A stretch of DNA of 64,000 bases from Clarkia xantiana subsp. parviflora (lineage: Eukaryota; Streptophyta; Magnoliopsida; Myrtales; Onagraceae), in NCBI GenBank assembly GCA_036873135.1, contig JAPTYO010000002.1, positions 47,979,452 through 48,043,451 of the forward strand. The letters are read 5' to 3'. The notes under the pieces are model-generated. The model saw only the letters and a list, made by a program, of their open reading frames with translations. It was not told the DNA's origin and searched no databases. Shown piece after piece: positions 55,314-64,000 of the stretch. The position numbers and the translations under genes were made by a program. How positions within the stretch are numbered: the stretch's first letter is position 1; each line of letters opens with the position of its first letter.

Positions 55314-57486
55314 TCATAGGTGATTTGTTGGCCAGTTGACTATGCCACTTGCCACATAGTTTCTCAATGCATCTAGCGTGTTGAGCTCTTCAATCTCCAC
55401 CTTTGGGGATGAACAAATGTTGATGTCATGCCCCCCAGTTTTACGTTGCTTGTGTTGTTCTTCAACATCTTTGCCAAGGAAGGCAGTCGTTGGCTCAAGT
55501 GGGCGGTGAAGTTTGTTTTCCAGGAGTTTGAAATTTTTTTCTTCCGCCTTCATGCTCCAAGGATTGTATAAGTCGTCACAATTGGTTCCATAAGTGACGT
55601 TGTTTTTCTGACGTTTGGAGATAGGTGGATTATCATCCGCCTTTTCTTTTCCCTTGCCTTTTTCTGAAGACTTCAAACGAGGCTTCCTTTGATGCTTATT
55701 GCCTTGGTCGATATACTTCTTCATTTTTCCTTCTAAGATCAAGCTGTTTACATGAATCTTTAATCCATCACGGCTTTCTGTCTCGTGGCCAAATACTTCA
55801 TGATTTTCACACCATTTGCTTTCATCTTTTCCCAGTGGGCCCTTGCGGAAATTGGAGGGCTTTTTCCACAGCTTGGTTTCTTTCATTTCTTTCAAGATGA
55901 CAGATAATGGTGTGTTCAATGGAACACATTTGGCGAGATTGGTCTCTTTGAGCCTTTGGGCATTTGACTGGAATGACCTCTTTTGTTGTGGTTGTCTCTT
56001 TTTCCAGGAGACGTGTATCTCCTTTTCAATTATTGCCTTCAAGGTTCTTGTTGTCAATCCCGTGATTGGGACGTCATCGTCACTAACAGGTTTTTCCCGT
56101 CCCTCCTTGTGACAGGTGTCAGCATCGTCTTGGCTTGTCCTTGTGGAAGGACCTTCCTTGTGTATTTTTTATGACTCTGCTTGAGTCTTTTTGGAGGGCT
56201 GTCGCCTTGATCGACGAATTGCTCTAATTTGCCTTTGAGGACGAAGCTGTTAATGCGGGAACGTAGGCTGACACAGCTGTCCGTTTCGTGGCCGAAGACC
56301 TCGTGGTTTTCACACCACTTGTCTTTGTCTTTCCCCAACTGACCTTTTCTGAAATTGTTCGGCTCTTTCCATATGTTCGTATCCTTCATTTTCTTCATTA
56401 TCACGGATAGTGGTGCTTTCAATGGAATGCAGTCTGTGATATCTTCTTGGAAAGGCCTTTTCGGCTGAGGCTGCCAATTTCTTCCTTTCTGACCGCTTGA
56501 GGGCGGTTTTGTTTGATTCTCCTTTGGAGGTTGTTTCCATGCCTCTTTTTGGTGTTGTGCTATCACGTACGGGTTGCATGAGCGTGCAGCTTCGTGCCTT
56601 GGTTGTTGGTACTGGAAGGTACCTTCCATGCATTGCCCCTCTATTCTTTGGTGCCGTGCGTCTTGATGACTTGTGACTCGAGACTTTGTCCTTGTCGTCT
56701 CAACTTGTCCGTTGATTGGAGGCAGAGGGGGTGACGGGTTGACACCTTTGTATTGGAGGGATCCTTGGTCGCATTGTGCAAATGATGCATTTCTTGTTGG
56801 CGTGAAGAAAGCATTGGGTGTGGCAACAGGGATGTGGAAGGATCCAAGTTGTCTTCTTATCGGCTTCTGTGAGGTTATGGGCAAGGCGTCGTGGTATCCA
56901 ACGTGCTCCTTGTCCTTTGATGAGAAATTCATGACATCTTTAAAGGCGGCATCCTTTATGTCAACATACTCCAAGTTGGTGTCATCGGTCTTGTGCATTG
57001 TCTTTGAAACGTACACTTCTTGGTCGTATGAATTATCGCTTTCAGCGTCAAAGTCTCTTGCATTCCTCCAATGACGGGCTCCTTGGGAAGGAGTGTATGG
57101 ATGTGCCGCTTCATATCCTTGACTTTTCAGTGACTCGTGGAATGCGAGTAAGTCTTCCAGCGCAGCCATCATTGCTGGAGTAACTGAAGGCATCAGGTTT
57201 GCTCCCGTTCCTTGTTGTTCGCCTAGCGGCATTTCTGACTGAAATTCATCATTATCATGCATCTCTGGTTCGAAACCAGGTGGGGGTGAACGGTGCTCGT
57301 CATTTGGTTTTTGGAGGTTGTGCTGTGTGTCGGGCACATCCTCGGTATGTAGGAAGGCCCCGGCTGGCTTCCGGGTGGTTTCTGACCTCCTGCTTTTTTG
57401 CTTGCCGGAGACGTCTTAGGATGTCCAGGCCTTTTCCTTGTACTTCTCGCGTTAACCTCTTCGGGAGGGTTACAATCACTCGTCAT
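55314..57486 (-). pseudogene. gag: Rearranged gag of TE-D with repeated nucleocapsid parts
   Basis: Start MTSDCNPPEEVNARSTRKRP at 57486; frameshift near 57340. The N-terminal region (VTPAMMAALEDLLAF) resembles TE-E and TE-F. Then comes PLKAPLSVIMKKMKDTNIWK with knuckle WCENHEVFGHETDSC (near 56290). Then a sequence normally found before the capsid (DVPITG at the frame change near 56060) leads directly into a second copy, PLNTPLSVILKEMKETKLWK, with knuckle WCENHEVFGHETESR (last Cys lost). The end (about 55314-55530) is a decayed Gag2 relic: ENKLHRPLEPTTAFLGKD, then HDINICSSPKVEIEEL. No capsid core (GKGDP...WFFSL) and no protease remain. Confidence 0.78.
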
Positions 57487-57518
57487 GACTTTGCGGTATT
57501 TTAGCTTTTTGTTCGAAT

Positions 57519-57534
57519 CCCAGAGACGGCGCCA
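57519..57534 (-). other. TE-D primer binding site
   Basis: Minus TGGCGCCGTCTCTGGG, one base after the LTR; same as in TE-G. Confidence 0.78.
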
Positions 57535-57535
57535 A

Positions 57536-58398
57536 TGTTGCATCCTGGATGAACTGGGTCGTGTGGATGCGTCTGTCTGAGTGGTTGAGCGGGTTTTTGG
57601 GCTGTCACCCTTCGTCTGAAAGAGGTTTTTGCCTTGTGTCGATGACGAGTGTTCGGTTTTGTCGCTGAGTATTGGAAAAGCCTGTGTCTCAAAAGACGGT
57701 TGTGTCCCAGGAGGCGTCTGAGTCTCGGGAAATGGTTGTGTCTCGGGAGGCGTCTGTGTCTCGGGAAACGGTTGAGTCTCAGGAAAGCGGATGTGTCTCG
57801 GGAAAGCGGATGGCAGTCTGTGCACAAGTCTGAGTGTCTGGGGCGCTGATTCCTGCACGAAGGGTCAGTACTAGCACGGAGAGGGGGGGTGGTGCTAGTG
57901 GAGCCCTCTCCGATGCCTAAGTCACTATAGGGCTAAAAAGGTAATCTTAGAGAGAGAAAGTATTTCTAGAGAGAAGTCAGAGCTCAAAATACCAAAGTTG
58001 GGCAAATGAGAGGATGTGTGAAAATGGGTGGCCAAGGCCTCCTATTTATAGGCTTCCTTGGGACCGGACCCGGTTCTAAAGCGGTTTGATGACGGTTCAA
58101 AAGCAAGCGGTAACCGTCATCCATATTGGCAATGCGCGAACTTGACTTCTCTACACGTAACGGTAATCGCGTAAACGGTAATCGCCCAATACCCGTAGTG
58201 CAATCCGGACCTCGTCGAATTTGGGCAATTCGGCGAGGTCCGGCTTGCCGCGCAACCCGGAGGTCCGGTCCGGACGCGCGTAACGCGCTTCCGGACCGTT
58301 TTGACCCTTGTGAGACTTTTTCAAGCCGTGATGTAATTTTGACGTGTTTACGAGGCCCGAAATATAAATACGAACTCGAATTGGACACATATCCATCA
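57536..58398 (-). repeat. TE-D 5' LTR (863 bp)
   Basis: TGTTGCATCCTGG ... ATATCCATCA. TATA box TATAAATA on minus at 58043-58050. Perfect 8-bp leader hairpin arms ACTAGCAC (57870-57877) and GTGCTAGT (57892-57899). Confidence 0.93.
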
Positions 58399-59606
58399 CC
58401 TAGCTTTATTGCCATCTTGGGCACACAGTGTCGACAATCGAGATTGTTGATGTTGATCTTCTATCGAGTTGTCGACGTACCTAGTTTTTATTGCCATCTT
58501 GGGCACATAGTGTCGACAATCGAGATTGTTGATGTTGATCTTCTATCGAGATGTCGACATACCTAAGTTTTATTGCCATCTTGGGCACATAGTTTTGACA
58601 ATCGATTTGTAGACTTCATTCTTCTATCGAGTTGTCGATGTACCTAGGCTTTATTGCCATCTTGGGCACATAATGTCGACAATCTAGATTGTTGATGTCG
58701 ATCTTCTATCGAGTTGCCGACGTACCTAGGCTTTATTGCCATTTTGGGAACATAGTGTTGACAATCGATTTGTAGACGCCATTATTCTATCGAGTTGTCG
58801 ACGTACCTAGGCTTTATTGCCATCTTGGGCACATAGTGTCGACAATAGATTTGTAGACTTCATTCTTCTATCGAGTTGTCGACGTACCTATGCTTTATTG
58901 CCATCTTGGGCACATAATTTCGACAATCGAGATTTTTTATGTCGATCTTTTATCGAGTTGTCGACGTACCTAGGCTTTTATTGCCATCTTGGGCACATAA
59001 TGTCGACAATCGATTTGTAGACGCCATTCTTCTATCGAGTTGTCAACGGACCTAGGCTTTATTTCCATCTTGGGCACATAATGTCGACAATCTAAATTGT
59101 TGATGTTGATCTTCTATCGAGTTGTCGACGTACCTAGGCTTTATTGCCATCTTGGACAGATAGTGTCGACAATCGATTTGTAGACGCCATTCTTCTATCG
59201 AGTTGTCGACGTACCTAGGATTTATTGCCATCTTGGGCACATAGTGTGGACAAATCGATTTGTAGACTTCATTCTTCTATCGAGTTGTCGACGTACCTAG
59301 GCTTTATTTCCATCTTGGGCACATAATGTCGATAATCGAGACTGTTGATGTCGATCTTCTATCGAGTTGTCGACGTACCTAGGCTTTTATTGCCATCTTG
59401 GGCACATAGTGTCGACAATCGATTTAGATGCCATTCTTATATCGAGTTGTCGACGTACATAGGCTTTATTGCAATCTTGGGCACATAGTGTCGACAATCG
59501 ATTTGTAGACACCATTCTTCTATCGAGTTGTCGACGTACCTAGGCTTTATTGCCATCTTTGGCACATAATGTAGACAATCGAGATTGTTGTCGTCGATCT
59601 TTGATG
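58399..59606. repeat. 81-82 bp tandem array of TE-H
   Basis: About 14-15 units. The spot 'gttgtcgacgtacctagg' recurs at 58471, 58553, 58634, 58716 and 58797, period 81-82. Two unit types alternate irregularly ('gattgttgatgtcgatctt' and 'gatttgtagacgccattctt'). Lies between TE-H protease and its aORF; its left part is at 27840-28097. Confidence 0.92.
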
Positions 59607-59785
59607 GTAATATCTGGACGATTTCTTGTAAGAAAGAAAGGGACCTCGAGGGGCCATATTTATTCATGGTTTCCTGAATATTACATCAATAGAAAGCTTT
59701 CGAATTATTAGTCAAAACAAAGAGGCATCTACTATAGAAGTTTTTATAACTTCTCTGGGCGTCGTATCGACGTGTTCTAGCAGTG

Positions 59786-61848
59786 TCACGCCATGGCTTG
59801 ATCTCCTCGGACTTCACCAATTCCCTTAGGCATTGAGAACTTCATTACTTGATGAGCAGTCGAAGGGACAATCCGATAAGGATTGAGAGTAGTTCTTCCG
59901 ATGATAGCATTGTATGCTGAGGTGGCGTCGACGACTACAAATAGTATATCGATTTGTAGAATTTTCCAACCTTCTCCCAGAATTGTGGTTAGTCGAATAG
60001 CTCCCATGGGATAGATGGTTTCTCCTGTGAAGCCTATCAAAGGGAAGTCGACTTTCTTCAAATCTCTTCTCGTCAGACCCAATTGTAAGAATGCTTGGTA
60101 GAAGAGAATGTTAGTTGAGCTTCCGCTATCGATAAAGACTCTTTTAACCTTATATGTGGATATAAGGAGAGTAACAACCAAGGCATCTTGATTAGGTTGA
60201 TCCATTTTTAGAAGATCACTGGCAGTGAAGCTAATAGTTTCGAGGTCGGGCTCTCGAGGTCTTTTTCCCATCACAGCCGCTGTAGATATTTGGCAGCATA
60301 TACTTCTCGAGCTGAATTCGTTCCTCCTCCTGACGCAAATCCTCCCGCGATGAAGTTCACTGCCCCTCTCTAGATTGGGGCGGGATGGTCATGAGGTGGG
60401 GATCGGGAGTTCCCTCTTGGGCTACGATTTCGTTTCTTGGGGGTGTTGGCAGATTTCTCCACAAATTTTAACAGTTTACCTATTTGAATGAGAGTCTCGA
60501 TGTCCTGCTTCAAGATAGCCCATTCTGTTGTATCGTGCCCCCTAGCGTGGTGATACCGACAATAGGCATTTATCTGATGACCCATCATGTTCTTCCTTGC
60601 TGGAGGTGGGTTGTTTAAACAGAGTTTCTCCATCTCTTGAAGTACTACCGCCACGTTGTGTGTGAGAGGGGTGTATCTTGCTGGATAAGAGTTGATGTCT
60701 CTTTTCTGATTTTGAAAGTTTTTGGGTCGAGAGCCTTTATCTCTCTTCGGGGTTCGAGAAGCGGAACCTTCCTTGATTTTATTAGGAATGACCTGCTTCT
60801 TGGTCTCCATGTGCGACTTCTCGTGTGACCTTTCTAAGTCGATGTACTTCTTGACCATAATGGCGAGGGTATCAATTTTTCGCAAGGGTTTCATCACCAT
60901 GCTGTCCTTCAAAGCTTGGCTCTGAACTCTGAGGCCTCTCCAGAAGGTCCTGATCAGCTCGCCATCAGTGGCGTCATCATTCAGCTGCTGGAGTATCTTT
61001 TGGTATCTAGTATAATAATTGGCTAAAGTCTCATCAGGACCTTGCTCAATTTTATCTAGAAAGTCCATGCTCTTGAGGCGTTGTCTTTGGCCTATTTGGC
61101 CCTCTATGAACTTGGTCTTCAACTCTTCCCATGAATCTATCGAGTTGTCAAGAAAACCATAGAACCAGATGGAGGCTTCTTCTTTTAGAGTTGTTGGGAA
61201 GAGAGCTGCATAATGATCTGGCGTTGACCCTTTCCCTAGGAGGGAAGAGTTGTGGGCGTTGATATGGTGAACCGGATCTCCCTCGCCTGTGTAGAAGTCG
61301 ATGTTCCTCGCGAATACTTGCGGGGGGACTCGAGTGTTAAATAGCCTTTTGGAGAAAGGCTGAGAGGTGTGATCACGAACAATTAGCAGGTTGTTCACCC
61401 CCTCTTCTCTTCTTTTCCAACAGTTCTTCTACCTGTCGTATAGTGAATAGGACATGACCTTTTCTACCCGTCTCGATTTCGGGAGCCTTGGGATCTCTTT
61501 TTCCAAGAGATTTTCCTCCGCAATCTTCACACTGGAGGCTACTTCTTCCTTCTGGGAGACTTCTCGTGTCGGTTCCTTTTTGTCAGGAACAGCTCCCGCC
61601 TGGGCTTGGTTCCAAAAGTCTATGAAAGCCGCCATTAACTCTTGAGGGACAGCCGGGGGGACTGTTCTTGCCTCTTCTGGATTTAGTAATGACTTGGAGT
61701 GACTAGGATTCTCCTCACCACCAGTGTCATTAGTTTGAGGCATGGATGGATCTTCTTCTGGTGTTGGTTTTGAAGTGGTGGGATTTGCTGGGGTTTCTCC
61801 CATCTCTTCAACCACGGAATTTGGCATCTTGTTCTTCTCGGGATCCAT
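59786..61848 (-). pseudogene. gag: gag-protease of TE-H
   Basis: Start MDPEKNKMPNSVVEEMG at 61848, frameshift near 61410. Capsid core: GEGDPVHHINAHNSSLLG, ASIWFYGFLDNS and TLANYYTRYQKILQQL (about 60900-61300). The knuckle YCRYHHARGHDTTEW has lost its last Cys to Trp (near 60520). The frame stops at 60370, and protease follows with FIDSGSSTNILFYQAF near 60120 and ends GEVRGDQAMA at 59786. Spacer 59607-59785 leads to the array. The protein matches TE-G closely, including the DSG protease site. Broken by a frameshift and stops. Confidence 0.88.
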
Positions 61849-61867
61849 GAATTTTTTTATCACTGTT

Positions 61868-61883
61868 CCCACAGACGGCGCCA
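61868..61883 (-). other. TE-H primer binding site
   Basis: Minus TGGCGCCGTCTGTGGG, two bases after the LTR. Confidence 0.78.
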
Positions 61884-61885
61884 AA

Positions 61886-62479
61886 TGTTGGGATAAAAAT
61901 GACGTGGCCTTGAACTTCTAATAGTAGACTTCGATGTCTCGCCGGGAACTTCTAATAGTAGACTTCTCTCTCGACCTCTTGGGTACTAAGTTTCCTTTTG
62001 GAGCTTTGTGCTAGGCGAGGACCTGAAAATGGGTGGGGATGTCCCCTGATTCCTCTCCGAAGCTTAAGTCAGTAATGGATTTAGAAAGAGTATTGTAAAG
62101 TATGAGAATCAAGATTGTAAAATACATATAATGTTCCCCTATTTATATGGAGAGATTACCGACTTCTAGTGGGGGCTACCCTCTTGGGAGGTTTCTGTCC
62201 AGAGTCAGTTTAAGTAGATGACAAGTAGGTCGCTACCTCATCTTTCCTTAGCTGGGAAGGTTTCCCTTTGGCGGTTGAAAGCAGGTCGCCACCTGTCCCT
62301 TTCCTTAAGAGGAGGGTTTCTTCATGGCGGCTAGAGCAGGTCGCCACCTGTCATTTCCTTAAGATAGGGGTTTCTTTATGGCGGCTAGAGCAGGTCGCCA
62401 CCTGTCCTTTTCTTAAGAGGAGGGTATCTTCATGGCGGTTAGAGCAGGTCACCACCTGTCCCTTTCCTTAGAGCAGGTC
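61886..62479 (-). repeat. TE-H 5' LTR, truncated
   Basis: Starts TGTTGGGATAAAAATGACG. Homologous in reverse orientation to the TE-G LTR, including TATA (62141-62147) and the U3 repeats around 'caggtcgccacctgt' (four to five copies, 62240-62470). It ends abruptly in a CT run near 62479, without the terminal TG...; about 200 bp of LTR are missing compared with TE-G. Confidence 0.82.
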
Positions 62480-62843
62480 ACTCTCTCTCTCTTTACCTTT
62501 GAAAAAAATATAAATCTCGCTATGGCTCTTACCCTTACCCTCAGCCCTCACCCTCTCCTGCTCTTCACCAATTAGCCGCTGCCAGCCATCTATTTTCCCG
62601 GCATCCTTCTGCTTGCCCAACATCGCCGCCCTTTGTTGTCTGTCTTCCTCCCCAATCCTGTTGTATTCGGTCTTCGTCGGCTCTCCACTGGTGCATCATG
62701 CACTGCCCACCTGATAGCCGAATATGTCGGCCCATACTCGCTCTTTTGTGTTTCGTTTGACTCTGGCATTCCCCGACTCCGTGAAGCTTCGCTCGATATT
62801 TGATTGAAATCGGAAAACCTAATTTTGCCTATTGACGATTTGA
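62480..62843. other. Flanking DNA outside the nest, no gene recognised
   Basis: Begins with a (CT)n run. 'aaatataaatctcgctatgg' near 62509 looks like a plus-strand TATA box followed by a C/T-rich leader. No ORF of note and no family recognised. It could be a fragment of a host gene promoter or another repeat. Confidence 0.4.
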
Positions 62844-62853
62844 AACCCTAACT

Positions 62854-63150
62854 ATTAATTTTTTTTGGGCTAATTGAAAATGAATGGGCTAGTAGTGGCG
62901 GCTCTAGACCCATCCCACTACGTAATGTCCAAACTTTCGTGTTCATTAACGAGCATCTCATATTTATGAACAACCAACACATGCACTAGCCCGACAACAT
63001 AACGCCACCAACAGTTTAGTATAGTCAAGAGGCCGGCCCGTTAGGCCCATATCCTCATTTCCGGAGGGATTCGAACTCGTGACCTCGAAGTCAAACCGCA
63101 TGGTAGTCGGTGCTCTCAACCACTAAACCACAACCACAACTGCTGGCTGT
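62854..63150 (-). mobile_element. tRNA-derived SINE
   Basis: On minus: head with polymerase III box A TGGTTTAGTGG (63120-63130) and box B GTTCGAATCC (63067-63076), about 45 bp apart, as in tRNA-derived SINEs. The body runs to a tail CCCAAAAAAAATTAAT. Perfect 10-bp target duplication AACCCTAACT on plus at 62844-62853 and 63151-63160. About 297 bp. It is a non-coding, non-autonomous retroposon that needs a LINE partner. The family name is not known to me. Confidence 0.85.
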
Positions 63151-63160
63151 AACCCTAACT

Positions 63161-64000
63161 TATTGGTCTTGTTGATGTCATTACAGTTGCAGTGCATGAA
63201 TTAAGACAATCCAGTTAGTGCACAATTGTTTGGTTCACCTCCCGTTAAAATGCAAGAATGTTACAATATTATTTAGTTTTAATCAATCTTTTGTTAGTTT
63301 CTTGATATTGATAAATAGTTGTAGAAACTAATTGAAATAAACTTTAATGGATGAAATAGTTATGAATCGTCTTCTGGTGTTTATAAATTTTAATAACTTG
63401 TCGATGTTCTACGATATCGCTGATGTCTAAATGGACCATTCATATATATAATGTTGCTGCTGGTTCAATTGACGCTCTACCTGACACAGCACATCAAATG
63501 AAAAAGTTCATATTTTATATTTTCTTTAAATTCTTCATATATTGTCATCTTCCTCTTTGTTCCTTGTGTAGCTATCTATGAGAGCTTAGAGAGGAAGATG
63601 AAGGAATAGATGGTGGTTTTGTATCCATATCTACTAGACTAGGAATCAAGACAAGTGCCATGTGCATTATGGCAGCATTCACATGGTTATCCATGTGAGG
63701 GGGACTGAAATATACTAGAGTTATTTATATGAAGAATTCCTACAAATATTTATTTTAGTTGTAAGATTGTTAGATTTGAAACTTTAAATTAGGTACGATT
63801 TAATTTGTAAATGAAAAAATATTTATGGTTCAGTATTTTATTTTTGTACCGTCCAATCAAGTGTGAATGGAAATTATTTTTAATATGGACTAAAATGTTA
63901 ATTAAACTTTCTAAAATTCTCCTTATACATATATCTTCTACTTGTTTATTTATGCTAGGTTTCTACTCTTTCTTTAATATATATATATATAAAAGAGATT
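63161..64000. other. AT-rich flanking DNA without recognised genes
   Basis: No ORF, RNA gene or element recognised. It ends in an (AT)n microsatellite at about 63976-63991. Confidence 0.6.

Larger units (their letters stand above)
28098..58398 (-). mobile_element. TE-D: gag-type element inside TE-H, carrying nested TE-B and TE-C
   Basis: LTRs 28098-29006 and 57536-58398, with target duplication CCTAG (28093-28097 and 58399-58403). The total span is 30.3 kb, but only about 8.8 kb is TE-D itself; the rest is TE-B with TE-C inside. Contents in element order: primer site, rearranged gag, repeats, decayed aORF, [TE-B], minisatellite, spacer, 3' LTR. Related to TE-E in internal layout and sequence. 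LTRs differ by about 2.4 percent by eye, plus one 40-50 bp indel. Confidence 0.92.
20830..62479 (-). mobile_element. TE-H: outermost gag-pro element hosting TE-D, TE-F and TE-G
   Basis: Own segments: LTR 61886-62479, gag-pro 59786-61848, tandem array 58399-59606 continuing at 27780-28097 across TE-D, and antisense gene 20895-21157 joined to 27345-27683 across TE-G. Further parts lie beyond TE-F, left of the window. Removing the insertions restores a single reading frame in the aORF and a continuous array, which proves the nesting. No reverse transcriptase or integrase between protease and array, so non-autonomous. Same family as TE-G, opposite orientation. Confidence 0.8.

Noticed and set aside
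58399..59606. Regularly spaced repeats resembling a CRISPR array
   Set aside because: Units are 81-82 bp with no unique spacers, in a plant retroelement; ordinary tandem repeats.
63060..63135. A tRNA gene on minus
   Set aside because: Boxes A and B fit, but acceptor and anticodon stems do not pair as a tRNA, and duplications plus tail show a SINE.

Overview
The window is plant nuclear DNA, almost certainly from an angiosperm with a repeat-rich genome. About 62.5 of the 64 kb is one stack of nested LTR retrotransposons of the Ty3/gypsy type. The Tat-like lineage is indicated by a second RNase H in pol and by an extra gene on the antisense strand. No host protein gene was recognised. The species cannot be named from this sequence.

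I recognise eight elements, labelled TE-A to TE-H. TE-H is the outermost: its truncated 5' LTR (61886-62479), gag-pro, tandem array and antisense gene are all on the minus-oriented element, and its 3' end lies left of the window. TE-H was hit three times. TE-G (21158-27344, the only plus-oriented element, duplicated target CTGGG) is in an exon of its antisense gene. TE-F (LTR 20151-20829) is in an intron of that gene, and is itself hit by TE-E (LTR 18497-19132), which is hit by TE-A (about 5943-16212). TE-D (28098-58398, duplicated target CCTAG) is in its tandem array, and is hit by TE-B (30558-52012, TCATG), which is hit by TE-C (31589-42249, CTTCG). The nesting is four levels deep on both sides.

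Each element repeats one layout, read in its own orientation: 5' LTR, primer binding site (most read TGGCGCC), gag-protease, a private tandem array, an antisense ORF (aORF) pointing back towards gag, a spacer, polypurine tract, 3' LTR. Only TE-A and TE-B also have reverse transcriptase, RNase H, the second RNase H and integrase, and both are broken by stops, frameshifts and deletions. The other elements are gag-protease-only as far as they are visible and would need enzymes in trans.

Two coding units look intact, both in the youngest element TE-C: a 1081-residue Gag-protease-Gag2 polyprotein (38100-41345, minus) and a six-exon antisense gene (33963-36358, plus; 652 codons plus stop). The aORF is related to the family usually labelled putative gypsy-type transposon / Transposase_28, followed by a coiled coil and a conserved C-terminal module. 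The aORFs of TE-A, TE-B and TE-G have clear TATA boxes of their own.

The right end (62480-64000) is the only DNA outside the LTR nest. It holds one tRNA-derived SINE on the minus strand (62854-63150) between 10-bp target duplications, and AT-rich sequence without recognisable genes.
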